Assembly: GCA_006384855.1 (NCBI GenBank)
Contig: VCJN01000467.1
Coordinates: 1-64,000 of the forward strand
Source of the DNA: Tetraselmis striata
Lineage: Eukaryota > Chlorophyta > Chlorodendrophyceae > Chlorodendrales > Chlorodendraceae
Direction: 5' to 3'
Length of the DNA: 64,000 nt
Positions 31,160-43,302 of the stretch are shown here, in pieces. How positions within the stretch are numbered: the stretch's first letter is position 1; each line of letters begins with the position of its first letter. The position numbers and the translations under genes were made by a program. The notes below the pieces were generated by a model. That model was not told where the DNA came from. It saw only the letters and a program-made list of their open reading frames with translations, and made no database searches.

Positions 31160-31717
31160 CTACTGCAGCGAGCGGAGTCTGGTTACGAGGCCGTTCGACC
31201 GGTCAGCCGAGTGCCTGGGCTCTTTCCGCTGACCACCGACCTGACGAACGAGTACCTCAAGCAGAATGACCGGCGTCTTGGCCCGGGAGGAGTATCTTTG
31301 GATGTCGTGTTTCGGAGCCGCATTCGTAGCTCTCGACGAGCTGCTACGTACTCTCCGTCCATACTGCCAATCAAGACTTCACCTCCTACCTCGCGCAAAC
31401 TCGGAACCATGCCGAGACCATCGACAAAGCGTTTCGCTTTCGTCTAGCTTTCATGCGAAGGCTTAGCGAGGTCAGACGTGTGCACGGTGACCCAAGTGTT
31501 TTGGACGTACTACTACGAGCTCAGCATTTTCAGCTTGCTGTTGAGCATCAGGGCTCAACGATTTTCGAGGACCTGATGAAAGACCTTCGAGGCGACGGCC
31601 GCCCGCAGCGCGAAAGCTACCGCTACTGCTCGGGTGGCGGCTGCGGCTGCATGTCGCGGGCGTGGACGTGGGCGTGGCGGCGGTCGTGGGCGTGGCCGCG
31701 AAGGTGAGCACGAGTGA
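31160..31717 (+). pseudogene. gag C-terminal part of DIRS-like copy 2
   Basis: Continues the gag after the TIR element. Several indels versus copy 1 (31211-31690), then an RG-rich tail and GEHE-TGA identical in plan to copy 1. Confidence 0.7.
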
Positions 31718-32064
31718 CGGTGTGGGGCGCCTTTCGTCGGAGTTGTTGGCGCTTTGCGAGGCCACCTTTCGGTGACAGCCGCACGGCGAACCCTAGCAGC
31801 TCAACGGCGAGATGAGCGTCTTGTAACCGGACACCCCCCCACCTTACAGACTTCATTTAGACCTTCCTCGGTGCCGCGCTTCTCACAGCTACAGCCGAGT
31901 GCGGCTCAACCATCCGCACACATGCACATGGCGGCTCAACAACCCGACTCCCATACCATCTCATAATTGCGTCCGTCGGTTGTCACACTACGTGTTACAA
32001 CTGGTTCGCAACGACCAAGCTTCGCGCATGTACGTTACGCGCGTGACATGCGCTACGAGCGCGA
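31718..32064 (+). pseudogene. N-terminal recombinase-region fragment of DIRS-like copy 2
   Basis: In frame with gag through the TGA. Residues after it (RCGAPFV, then GALRGHLSVTAARRTLAAQR) match copy 1 while many third positions differ. A TAA ends it near 31966; homology to copy 1 stops at about 32064. Confidence 0.65.
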
Positions 32065-33691
32065 AATCCCTAAAAACGAAAATTCATAAGGAATTCCCGG
32101 GAAACCCGAAATTTCCAGAATTATTCCATCGGAATTTCCGACACCCTCAATAGGGATTCCCGGGAAAGACACTTTTATGAGTCATGAAAAGCTCATTCTA
32201 GATGTTTCACAAGCCCGCATGATTACCGTATTGTTTCTCACATGTATCCGCGGCGACTAAGCGCAACGAATTTAGTACAGACATGTGAAGAACACGGCGT
32301 TATTATTCTGCCCCTATTCGAATCGATTTCAGATCACGGATTTATCATGTCAAACCCGGAATCTGTGATTTTCTGTATTCCAATAGATGAAAAATTGCCA
32401 CACATCACATATGAGCAATCTGTGACGTCGCATATTTGACGTCATGGGGATTTCGGACCCGTCCGGAATGTTTCCAGGCCCCACCGCGCCCGCCCCATCC
32501 ATCCGATGGCGCGATGGGCCCCTTTGCGCCAACTCCGTCCGCCTCGTCGCGCAAAAGCAATCTCCCCGCCGCGCCCGCTCGTCGCGCGCGACCCTGACGC
32601 AACACTCCAGCCAACCTTCGCCCGCTACCGCACCCATCCGGCGACATGGTGGCGGGTTCCCAGCGGCCTTGCGTCCTATGATATGGCGGACATGCGGCGC
32701 CATGTAGTCCGGGGTGGGTCGTTAACTGGTGAGGTAGGCGGAGACTACGACCGCGAGGTGGCGAACCGGGCTATGGTACGGCTGCGGCGGGCGCCGCGCC
32801 TTTCGCGTTCTAAACCTGAGTTCGGTTGAGTACATGGTGACCCACCCACTCGCACACGATGTATAGGTAGGTTTGCTGCGCGGTATTGTTGATCGAGGTG
32901 GGGTGGCGGGTGGCGTTGGGGTGGGCAGTCGTGGTGGTGGTGCTGGCGGCGGTGCCCCTTCCGGCGGGGCGCCGCGGTGGCGACAAATAGCGGTATGTGA
33001 ACCAAGATTTTCTGCTCGAGTAGAGCCCGTCAGATATCGTTTGTCCCATATTAGCCATACGGAGTACGGGATACGGAGAATTATCTGTGACACTCGATAT
33101 ATGGATATATGTGATGACCCGGAAGCTATTACAATATCTATCGGCACATGCCACTTTTACAAGCAGCTAGTGTTTCGTACTATGACCCGGAATACAAGGA
33201 GAGGAGGGCATTGATGGACTCGCTCAAGGCCCTGAAACTGCGCTGTTGGTAAACGCGCAGCGGGCATCAAACACGGCGTCATATTCCACACATTTGGCCT
33301 TTGTTAGGGAGGTCTGCAGCAATTAACGCAGCATGATGCAAGTGCAGCTAAGCTGGCCAGTAGCGCCGCCAGCCTGCGGACACAGAGCCACTGATTGGTG
33401 GCCTTTAAGTGCACCAGGATTGTAAAAGAAGATTGGGATCATTCCGCATGCAGTACCCCAATAGCTGGTTTAAGCCCATTTTTTTCGCCCCCGGGACAGG
33501 ACTGGCATCAGTGAAACCCTTGCAGCGTCTCTGCGACTGTGTAATCCTTACTACTTTAATTTAGCCCATATCAGACGAAAAGCCGCTGCTAGACTTTGAG
33601 TCGTAGCAGATCCGACTCCCTATATTATTTTGCTGATTTAATTAAGCGACGGAGCGCGCGCGATCTACGATTTTACCCCATATTCGAATAA
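32065..33691. other. unassigned region
   Basis: No gene. 32090-32170 has repeated TTCCCGGGAA-type motifs. 32440-32830 is GC-rich with overlapping open frames on both strands and no domain. 32880-33000 is a GGTGG-rich simple stretch. 33485-33545 carries CGCCCCCGGGACAGGACT.. GTGAAACCCTTGCAG, repeated at 33743-33800 and, inverted, at 45430-45510. Confidence 0.35.
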
Positions 33692-34227
33692 GGGGGGTTC
33701 TTACGAACTGCGATATCGATACAGCAGTAGTGCTTTTTTTCTTTTCGCCCCCGGGACAGGACTTGCACCAGTGAAACCCTTGCAGCGTCTCTACGACGGC
33801 CGTTCAGGCAGCAATCCAGCAATTACGGAAAGCCCTGGGTGGGCGACGCTCCGTTAGTCATCAGGCAAACATAGTGCTAGCGATACGGTAATCGTATGGA
33901 GGGACAGTAAAATACAGGTTCATACAGTTGCACCCCATCGCTATGATAGTGATCGCAAGGTACATGCGTAAAGTACACACTGGTCCACCCGTCCCGCCGC
34001 GTGTCACAACGGAGTACTGCCCTAAAATACTGCTCGGCTATCGTATTGTTACCGTATCACCGTATGGGGATATCGATGGCTTGACAACCTGTTTTGAAGG
34101 TGCACGAGGTATCGCTCTATCGGTGATAGCAGATGGTGACAGCTAGGGCTATGGGCCGTTAGATTAACGGATATGAGTCGTCGTTCGGCTATCATCTATC
34201 GTCTATCACATTTCGTAGGAACCCCCC
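33692..34227. mobile_element. 536-bp MITE-like element, TAA target duplication
   Basis: Ends are inverted copies of GGGGGGTTC(T/C)TACGAA, flanked by TAA on both sides (33689-33691 and 34228-34230). This matches PIF/Harbinger habits as in 16293-17289, though the end sequences differ. It contains the second copy of the CCCGGGACAGGACT repeat. No transposase; a 72-codon frame inside (33928-34146) has no known domain. Confidence 0.6.
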
Positions 34228-34230
34228 TAA

Positions 34231-36499
34231 CAGTCTCAAATCGTCATCTCGCTGCGGCCGCGCCGCCCTGAGCCTCGGCTGCCGGGATTGGCTGGGCCAC
34301 CAACTCAAAGCCGCCGCGGCCCGCGTCACTACTGCTCATGACTCAATGTCCCACCCGTCGGTACCCAATATCAGAACCCCCTCCTTGTGCTAGACGGGCC
34401 GCCAATTCACCGAGCCCGAACGCCAAGAGGAGCCGTCCGGATTCTGATGATCGCCAACAAGCAGGGTTAACACGGCTCCACCCCCGGTCGCCGTCGTGGG
34501 GTCTCGTGAAGATCGAGCGACGCGGAATAGAGCGAGCCTGACAAGACGGATGAATACATAATAACCGAGACCCCGGACGGAATCGGCGCCTATATATCCA
34601 TGGCGCCGGACGGGCGGGGCGGCACTGAATAGGCGGCGGAACCCGCCGGGCGCGGGTGGTGGAGCGGTTTACTGGGCAGCAAGCGCGGCGTGAGGATCGC
34701 GGAGTGGCCCGGAAGTAGGGCCATGATACGTCCCGGATGGGCCCGAAAGGCCCTCGATGCCAATATAGGATGTCCTAGATTATTTTCCTCGTTTTGTCCT
34801 AGTCTAGGACCTTCGGTTGTCGAATCTACGACGTCCTTGGTTGAATCTAAGATCTAGCGGCTTTTCGAATGTGGGGGTTTCCAAGTTCAGCCGCGAAAAC
34901 GCCTATAGCCGATCTAGCGACTTGTCGCGGATCTGGGCTTGATATATTCCTGGCCGATGTATTTCGGCAATATCGGCCCGGCGTGTCCCGGGTTTCCTCG
35001 GTTGATGCATTAGCCCTTCGGGGTTCGAATGAGGCAATGGTCTATGGGCTATGCCAGACCTACGACTGCAGTTGGCGCACGAGGTCAAGTGCTGGGGCGG
35101 CTTCGGCCGATGTCCCGGGGCGAACTTTTATAGCCCAGGGATATAAAGGGTGGCATGATTTTTTAAATTATGGATACGTCATCATTAAAAACGAAAATCC
35201 GATACATGTAAAATACAAAAGCAGGTACAACCGTATGTTATTATTGTGGGCGGGACTTCCGGTGGGTATGGACGAGAATACATATCCGGGTACAGGTACC
35301 GTACTCATCATCAAATTTTACAAATATCTCCTCCCCCCCCCCCCCCCCCCCCCGCGCCCCCCCTCTCAGCGGCCATTCAGTGTAAGTAAGGCCATCACAT
35401 TTTAAATGGGTGCCTGAGTCGCTCAAACAACGGGGAGGAGGAAGAGTAGAAAGCCCGAATAGAAGTCGGAACCGCTAACAGTACTTTGTGCAGTACTAAT
35501 CCCCAGCATCGTCGCCACGCGTTGTTCCTACTACAGGCGTCAAAAGTAATGAACGGGTGGGTCTTGATCCCTGCGCAGGCTGCACGCCACATGTCGCCAA
35601 ACTGATTGCTGCCCTGTGGGCATATATCCTCATCTTCAACCTCTCACGTTTCACTCCTCAGCCGCTTTTTCCGTGTCAAGCGCAGTACTTCCCTTAAGTA
35701 CCCGCGACACCGCCCGCTCCGCCGAGTCGACCGCCTGCCAGCCCGCCAACCCGCCAACCGTCGCAAGCACCCCATCGCCACCTGGGCAGCCAACCAGCCG
35801 GTCCTCGGCACTCCAACGGCCTCCCTCGGGACTAGCCGCGGAGCTTCGGGGGTGCTACCGGTCGTCGCGGTTGCGCGTGGCGGCGAGGAGCCTACTAGGT
35901 TTTAAAACCCTAAAACCTAGGGGACTAACCGACTAATTGCTTGCGTCGAGCCCCCTCGCCCCAAAACCCCCTCCACCGGCAGGCCAGGTCGAACAGGACA
36001 TGCCATGACAGGAAAGGACAGGACGGGACGCCACGAGGTCGGGACAACTATCTTGGTTCATCCCGGCTCCATCCGCTCCGTCCGCAACATGCAAGATTGC
36101 CCCCGCCCGCCCATCTGCCCGCGGTCAAACCGGCAGACCTTAGCGCCCCATCGTAAAAACTAGTCCGTAACCGAGCGGTATCCGCCCCCGTGCTGTCGGT
36201 CTTGTCCGGCCGGTGACTCGCGGATCCGTAACCCTTATCGCGCTAGGGAATGTTTGCCAGGACTCTGACGCATTACCGAGTTTTCCCGCCTAGTATAACA
36301 AAACCGTAGCTCCGGTAGGCAGGGTTGCAAGCCGCGCGCCATCGGGTGCAGCCGTCGTAGTGACGGGGGTTCGCCCTTGGACGGTTGGGCACCTGGCCGG
36401 GGGCCTTCGGGCGTCCCAGCGTCGTATGTGTTGTTGGGGGGACCCGTCGACACGACCTGCCCGTTGGAACCGCGTCGATGGGGCGTTTAATGGCAGGCC
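34231..36499. other. unassigned region with a dispersed 200-bp repeat
   Basis: 34936-35135 matches 44553-44750 at roughly 85% by eye (CCTGGCCGATG, GATGCATTAGCCCTTCGGGG, CGATGTCCCGGGGCGAAC). A long C run lies at 35332-35353. Other frames are low-complexity Arg/Pro-rich with no domain. Confidence 0.35.
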
Positions 36500-39400
36500 C
36501 TCGGCCATTCCGACGATCGATCGTGTGCTGCAACGGGATGAGCTAGTGCGCTTTGATGTGTAATGTACCCAAGGGCGAGTTGCGCATGTCCGCGAGCGTT
36601 TACATCGTTTTGCAGGCCGCTGGGGGTTGTACTTGCGGGAAGATTGCTCGTGCTGGGATCGCCACACCGCCCGCCATCCCCCTCCTCTCCACCCCCCGCC
36701 CGCCCTCTTCCCTCCCATGCCCACCCACATGTGCATTGCGACCGTTAATATGAACGGGTTGTCTTCTAAGGTGGAGGATGTTTGCGGGCTACTACTTATC
36801 GAGCGATCCGTAGAGGTTTTGCTCGTTCATGACACTACGGTTAGGGCGACCGACATGCGAGTGCATTTTAATGGGTACTCTGACTATACTATTCGTTTGC
36901 GGTGACCGCGTTGCATTTGAATGTGGGTGTTACGTGTTAGTCCGGTCGCCGTATCAGGCGCGCGCAGTCGGCGCGCCCCACCCATATTAGACATGTCCCC
37001 GGGTGGGGGGAGGTTGCAGTGACTCCGCGGCAATTGCATTTATCTCGAACTATTTACCTTACAGCGGCTCACAGGGGGAATCGTTTCGGGACCGCCTCCG
37101 CGAAGAGTTGGCGTGGCTTCGTAGGAGTTATCCGAAGGATATGATTGTGGTGGTGGGGGAGGGGGGGGGGGGGGGGGGTTGGAACATGGATGAAAGGGAG
37201 TTGGCGGCTGTACCTAGGCGTTACTGGTGCATTCCCGGCGGGATGTATCGGCGCGCGAACGATGTATTTGTCGGAGGGGCAGCTGCCGCGTTCTCGACCA
37301 CTTCATCGCATGGCCTCCCAGCAACATAGGCCCTCCCCCCCCCCCCCCCCCCCCCTCTCTCGCCCTCGGCATGGGTGGACTACTCTTGGGACACTTCCGA
37401 TCACGTCCCTGTCATGTCTTCTTTCCTTGTGGGCACCATCCGTAAGGATACCGGTCCACCTCCCATGCATGAATGCATGCATGTCTGCAAGGTTCATTCG
37501 TTTCCCAAACCGGCCCACGGTGACTCTCCCTCTAAATGGCATAAGCCGTTCCATGATTTCGACACCGCTAATTCGTTCGCGGTGCTCGCCCCTCTAGATG
37601 ACCGACTGTAGACGGCGGGCCCTCGGGAGGGGGGAGGGGTCCCTAAACACCGGCGGCGACCAATTTATACATGCAATAATATGGTCGGCGGCGCGCGGGG
37701 TAGGGGTTGTTACCAAGCCCGGGAGTCGTGGCCGCCGGTGCAACGGTATATCCTAGGTGCGATTAATCGTCGGCGCATGGCCTTTGTGGCAAGCCGGGGG
37801 CCCTCGGGATGCCACTCTAGCGTCGGCACACTATGCTGCGGCACGGCATGAGGTTCGGACACTAGTACGTAATAACCGCCGCTGCCAGAGGGAGCGGGGC
37901 GTGCTAAAAGCGGGGTTTAGGATTTTAAGAAGGGTGGTGGGAGACGGGAGTTCTGGAAGTGGGCGCGCTCTCTCCGTAAGGGGCAGAGTTCATTTGAGGG
38001 CGCGAACGACCAGCCAATACGCGATCCGGTATCGGGGGTATTTCATACCGAGCCGGGCGAAATCAATGCTTGCTGGGTGCGCGGCACTATCGGGAGCTGA
38101 TGCGTGACCCCCACGCCCTAGCACAACGGATTGCGATACATCGTGCGGCGTGGAAACACCGCCACGGTACATCGCCACCCAATGCACCCGCACTAAACGG
38201 GATTAATGGGCATATAGCATGGGAGGAGCGAGTCAAGGCTGTTGGGCGTTTAAGAATAATAAGGCTCAGGGGCAGGATGGGATTACTGCAGAGGCCTTAC
38301 AAATTGGCGATATTCGCCCCGAATAGTCATTTTGGCAAGGCATTGCTGGCCTTCATTTACGGGATATGGACTAAAAACTATATCACCCAGCAATGGTGTA
38401 GCTCGGCCATAGTATCGGTGCCCCAAAAAGGCTACTCGACCGTTAGGGACAATTATAGAGGTATTTCGATTATGGGTGCCGCTATGAAACTCCTTATGGC
38501 CATCATTACCCAACGCTTGCAAGACGTCTGCCAATCTACAGGGATAATCCACCGTCGGCAAGCGGGTTTTATGCGGAATGAGGAGGGCCCCATGCAAGTC
38601 GCCAGCTTGTTCGATATCGCGGCTCATCGCCAAGCGGTAGGTCTACACACGTACGCGGGATTTATTGACCTATTAGGAAGGCATGTGACACCTTACCTCA
38701 TGACATTTTATTCCTTAAACTACAAGCCATAGAAGTCATCACGGGTCCTATGCTTACCTTCATTAAACTTTATACGGGGATAGTAATATGGTACGGGTTA
38801 AGACAGGGGTGGCCCCGGGAACACGATAAGACCCCATACCCATAGAGCGTGGCCTCCGACAACGATGCCCCGCTTCCCCCATCATACTCAACATATTTAT
38901 TAACGATATATTCGATGGGGTAGAACATCTATAGGGTGTGATGTACCATGATGCACCGATACATTAGCGGCAAGGCCACCATTACGGGTGCCGGGTCACA
39001 TATACGCGGACGACGCTTTTGGTATCAAAGGCTCGTTCGATAAACTGGCTGCATGCCAAGTTCGCCCACTTCTCGCAATGGGCGGAGAACCATTTTATGG
39101 TGTTTCGGGTACTTAAGTGTGGGGTGATGGCATGAGGCCGACATTCCGACGAGACCGCGTTACGCGAACAAGCTGCCCGATGGCAGTTTGGGGGGGAACG
39201 GGTACCGGTTGTAAATGGATATAGATAGGTATTTGGGTACGGTCATTAACTCGGATTTAGGTATGTGGCACATAGTAGACGACCGGGTTAAGAAGGGTAA
39301 ACGCGCCACTGAGGCGCTCGATTCGGTATTAGTCGGTGGACGGGACATGATTCCTATGTATGTGCGTGTCTTTAAAACATGTGTGTTACCGGTTCCAACT

Positions 39401-39631
39401 TACGGGTGTGAAGTATGGGGTATGGATAGAACTAGCGGCGCAAATAAATTACAAACTGTACTCAAGCAGTGTTTGCGGTGCCTTATTGGGGTGGGTAAAA
39501 CTCCTCTGGGGTGGCCACTGCATCGACGATGCGGGAATTGGATGTTGCGCACATAGAGGCTACGGTCGCTGCGGCACGGGTTCGGGCGTTCCTACTGAAA
39601 GCATCCGACTTGCTGAATACTACATGTAACC
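36500..39631 (+). pseudogene. L1-like LINE ORF2 (endonuclease, reverse transcriptase), decayed
   Basis: Signal moves through all three frames. Endonuclease start: MCIATVNMNGLSSKVEDVCG (from 36721), the N-x-N-G pattern of APE-type nucleases. RT: an A-Q-G-x-D-G-I motif at about 38257-38285, then YITQQWCSSAIVSVPQKG, DNYRGISIMGAAMKLLMAII, IHRRQAGFMRN and AGFIDL. The catalytic Y-A-D-D lies in ATATACGCGGACGAC at about 39003-39017. RLGTVINSDLG-like and TYGCEVWGMDRT blocks follow. The conserved C-terminal part stops at 39631, where a second LINE 5' end begins. Long G/C runs (37157-37178, 37326-37353) sit inside the endonuclease. Confidence 0.8.
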
Positions 39632-41745
39632 CAACTTCTCACTTTCCAGCCGGGCCTTAACACCGGGCGAAGTACTGCGTACGTACTAAATTCGGGCGAG
39701 CCGGCGCGGCTACTGGTACTGGTAGCGTGATCGTCTTGCGAAACGGTGGACCGTCCGACGACCGGACGACCCACCACCAGGCCAACTGATGGCTTGCGCC
39801 CACGGTGGCGCGAAGAGCAAGCCCTCCAGGAGGACACCACCACAGCCAGCATGGACACAGACAGATATGAGGAGCAACAGGACGCCGGGGCCGGCACCTT
39901 TCTGGCCGCGCACGAGGCGGCAGAGTACAACAGCCAGCGATCCGCACGGTCGTAATTGCAAAAAAATTCGCAGGCACCCAACTCCCACCAGCAACCCGCC
40001 GCCACATACGTGTGCTACAACGCCCATCCCACCTACTCCTCACCGACCTCCCAGCCGGCACAGACGATGCCCCCCATGTGGCCCTACTATTCGGCGATAT
40101 GGTAGCCCAGCACCAAGCTATGGACGAGGAGTCGCGCGGCCGGACTGTGACGAACCTTATCCGCACCCTCAGCCCCAAAATCGGAGTTCAAATCCTACTA
40201 GCAGACGTCAGAGTGGTGACGCGCCGTTCCCCCAAACCCATCGCCGCCGACCCCGCTGCACCGACCGGCACTAGGCTCCCCACCACCACCGGGTCCGTCA
40301 TCCTACGACTGGCCCGCAGAGAAACAGCCGTGAGCGTTCTACACACCCAATGGACATTATAGGGCGCAGCGATCCTCGACCGCCAGGGCCGCCGTTACTC
40401 CACCCGCCTGCTCGGAGCTCCACACCTCGACGACATCGAGAGGCCGGTACACCAGACCGGTACTAGACCGGTACACTTCGCTCCCCCGCATTCAGAGGCA
40501 TCACGGGGGCCGACATGTGGCTGCGCCTGGCAGAGGGCCTCCTCCCAGCGTACGACCAACCCCAGCCGAGCGAAGCGGCGACAGACCAACCGGCGGCGAC
40601 GCCAGTAGACGTCCTGGCACTCGATGGAGTGCGAGCCTGGGCCGAATACGAGGCCGACACAAACGCGGACGACGCCGTCATCTGCCCTCCGACCCGCACA
40701 CTACTAGCCCTCCCGGAGGTCTGCGAGGTATGGAAAGCCCGCCGCTCAGCCGACTCGGTGCGCCTCGAACTCCTCGATCCTAAAGCGGCGCGCCTACTCC
40801 AGGACGTGTGCCGCGACGCAGTACTGGCGCTGCCGTTTGGCGACCAGTCACTGGGCAGAGTAGCGATCCAAGTCACAGTAGAACACAGCGAGGACCGAGA
40901 GGACCATCTATCCACCCCACTCTAGGAGTACTGCCCCCATCGCTATCCAATCAGTTCTTCCGATGTGCACTGACGGCCGGAGCGATCTGCACCGGCCCCC
41001 TGGCCAACCTGAAGCTGCCGACGGTGGAGCAGCTGGCGGAGGCCATCGCAGCTACCATCAGCCAGCGCACCAACACACCCCCGGAGCTGCAACACGCGCA
41101 GTGGCTGACGGACACCGTGACAGCTGCCGGCGTCGAGATGCACCTCCACCACACCATACCGACACTGCTGCGCGTGGGAGACGACAACCTCTGCGCCATC
41201 TCCCTCGGCAAAGAAGACGAGGAGTTCGCTGACACCCTGCGCTTGGCAGTGGCCCTCACCTCCCATGTCGCGCTACGGCGGGCGATACGCCTCCGCACCA
41301 TCGTCATCTATCTCACAGAGTCCGAGTTCGACCCCTCGGAGCTGCTCATCCACCCCTTCAGCAAGACGATCCGGGAGGCGGGAAGACTGGAGGCGACAGT
41401 GGTCACAACAAGATCCGACGCGCCGCGATAGGCCTGCGTAAGAAGGCCCGGAAGACCGCCCCAACGTCCCTCGCCCTGCGAGCCACCGGACGCCCAATCT
41501 ACACCCTCACCCTGCAACTGACAGCCCACAACCACAGCATCATCGGTGGCACCCGCAGCACCGACAGAACAGACCAATGGCGCAAGACCGTGTCGACAGC
41601 GTGCGGGAAGGTCAAGGCCGCGCCAGCCCCGACACCAACCGAGAGGCGCCCTGCCGACACAGCGCCAGCCCCACCACCGGCCGACCCAGTCCAACTGCCA
41701 CTTCCAGCGACCCCAGCAACCCAGATCTCACCCTAGGTCTGCGAC
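39632..41745 (+). pseudogene. LINE 5' end with ORF1-like coding region
   Basis: Starts ACTTCTCACTTTCC, like the right end of the insertion at 29987. ORF1-like sequence spans about 39740-41740 in several frames: VDRPTTGRPTTRPTDG, then LPTTTGSVILRLARRETAVS (to 40362), AARLLQDVCRDAVLALPFG (to 40925), LKLPTVEQLAEAIAATIS (to 41431) and IYTLTLQLTAHNHSIIGG (to about 41735). No zinc knuckle or RRM that I can identify. A C run (41747-41760) follows. The conserved segments imply a real ORF1 of about 650 residues before decay. It lies inside ORF2 of the preceding LINE. Confidence 0.5.
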
Positions 41746-41781
41746 GTCCCCCCCCCCCCCTAAGGGTTCGAGCACGTATAT

Positions 41782-42145
41782 AATGGCGGCGGCGAAAGAG
41801 ATGCGCCACTTGGAGCCGGAGGCCCACATCGGGGACGACGATTACATAGTTACACCCCTCGTCCCCTCCCTTGCCACGGTTATCGATGGTAGCATTGCGC
41901 GTCTCGGCATCTCGTCTCCGCGGTCGCGTTGTCTAGCTTCCCAAGACTATGCCGTTCTCGGGGACTTTCTCCTTCGTTTCCGCGGTCGCCTGCCACCCCT
42001 GCCGCCCGGGACCGGCGCAGCGGGTGAAGATGGAGCTCTCGTGCCCGTCGCCGGTCGGAGATTCCCGCGCTGCGGCGTAGCGTTTCTGCGTCGGCCTTGC
42101 GATGCAGTTCTGCCGGCTGGGGCTGCCATTTTAGGGCCGCAGTAG
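41782..42145 (+). CDS. hypothetical ORF, unknown
   Basis: 120 codons from an ATG that follows TATATA by a few bases. Begins MAAAKEMRHLEPEAHIGDDD, middle RLGISSPRSRCLASQDYAVL. No known domain. It is bounded by LINE remains to the left, so it may be the first exon of a gene or transposon remains. Confidence 0.2.
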
Positions 42146-42217
42146 GACCAAGACCGATGCCGATGCCTACATGCACGATTGCTCATGTCATCCGCCAACC
42201 TCTCGGGGGAGCCGCAT

Positions 42218-42763
42218 CTACTCATCCGCGGGGTCGGGCCGTTTTGACGCGCAATAAATGCACCTTGTCCCTAGACCGATGCAGCGTAGTAGTCGTAGTC
42301 GTTGTAGAACGGCGGAGAGGGGGGGAGGGGGGAGGGCAAGGCAGCACAAGATTGCGTGATGTATTGTGCTAGCGTCACAAGATCGCCTCTCTTGTACGTA
42401 GGCACATATGGTCGCTGGTTTCATGCTGTGTCTACAACCCGCCAAATTCTTTTGATGCTTGTGTGCTCTTGGAGGGGCAGCCAAGCTTTGCTTGGACCAC
42501 GCGCAGCTCACACTCTTGCGAGGGACGAGCCATTCCTTCAGGGCGGCAAAAACTATGTAGCAACGGTTAGCGGCCTTTTCCCGAATGTTCGCCCACACGT
42601 CCTCAGGTAGATCACCCCACGGGCAATGCAACACCTCGCCGGGTACGGGTGCGGGGACCGACGTTTCCCCCACCGACTCGTCGGGTTCGGATCCGGGGGC
42701 TGCCCGTTTCGCTACGGGTTGTGGCTTCATGGCTGCATCCATTGCGCGCAGTTGGGCAGTTCT
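42218..42763 (-). CDS. hypothetical ORF, unknown
   Basis: Minus-strand frame; the first ATG codons lie at about 42744 and 42732. Contains HCPWGDLPEDVWANIREKA, which is weakly F-box-like in its L-P-E-D start but lacks the rest. The C-terminal half is Cys/Leu-rich and looks non-coding. Low support. Confidence 0.15.
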   Translation of the reverse strand, partial: RTAQLRAMDAAMKPQPVAKRAAPGSEPDESVGETSVPAPVPGEVLHCPWGDLPEDVWANIREKAANRCYIVFAALKEWLVPRKSVSCAWSKQSLAAPPRAHKHQKNLAGCRHSMKPATICAYVQERRSCDASTIHHAILCCLALPPPPLSAVLQRLRLLRCIGLGTRCIYCASKRPDPADE

Positions 42764-43302
42764 TGTGTTGTTATGACCTACCCCACCGTCGGCAGCCCCG
42801 GCGTAGTCAGCCGCTTGTTTCACTGTTTGGGCTTAAGCATACGCGTGCCGTCGAATACGCCAATACGTCAGATTACACGACACATTCCCCCGTAAGGGGT
42901 ATCTACGGCCGAATTAAGATTCTGTAGCAAATGTGTGTCAAATGTATCCTCATGTAAACGCTAAATACTGTCGCCATACGGGGTATTACGCTATGGCTAC
43001 GCAGCAAGCCAGAGTGTGCTATATAAAAGCGGGGGGCGATGAGTGGTCGTCCAGGCGCGACGCCGGACCGTTGTATCTTCTCGGTGTACAACTCTTGTCG
43101 CCCATGTTGCATGCAACCACCCATTGCAGGAGGCATGACTCGAAGACAGCTATTAGGTCGCGCCATATGGCTGGAAAACACCGCCCGCGAGCTTATGAAG
43201 GCAAGCGCTGCCCTTGCCGCATATAAGTCTCTCACCGAGTAGCCTCCCCGGCTTTTTGAAAGCAGCAGTTGCGCCTACTTGACGCACACTCGCACACCCG
43301 TG

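Larger units (their letters stand above)
27996..32064 (+). mobile_element. DIRS-like element copy 2, interrupted twice and 3'-truncated
   Basis: The left end matches A1 (27996-28191), then leader and gag start (about 28301). Gag is broken by a LINE-derived insertion (28397-29987), resumes at 29999-30203, is broken again by a TIR element (30204-31159), resumes at 31160, passes the TGA-CGG at 31715 and ends at about 32064, within the N-terminal part of the recombinase region. Gag has extra frameshifts, so it is a relic. Divergence from copy 1 is mostly third-position. Confidence 0.75.

Noticed and set aside
32405..32829. Open frames on both strands in GC-rich sequence
   Set aside because: Two-stranded openness follows from GC content; no recognised motif.
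36235..36736. Minus-strand frames up to 148 codons
   Set aside because: Opposite the start of LINE ORF2, no motif; compositional.
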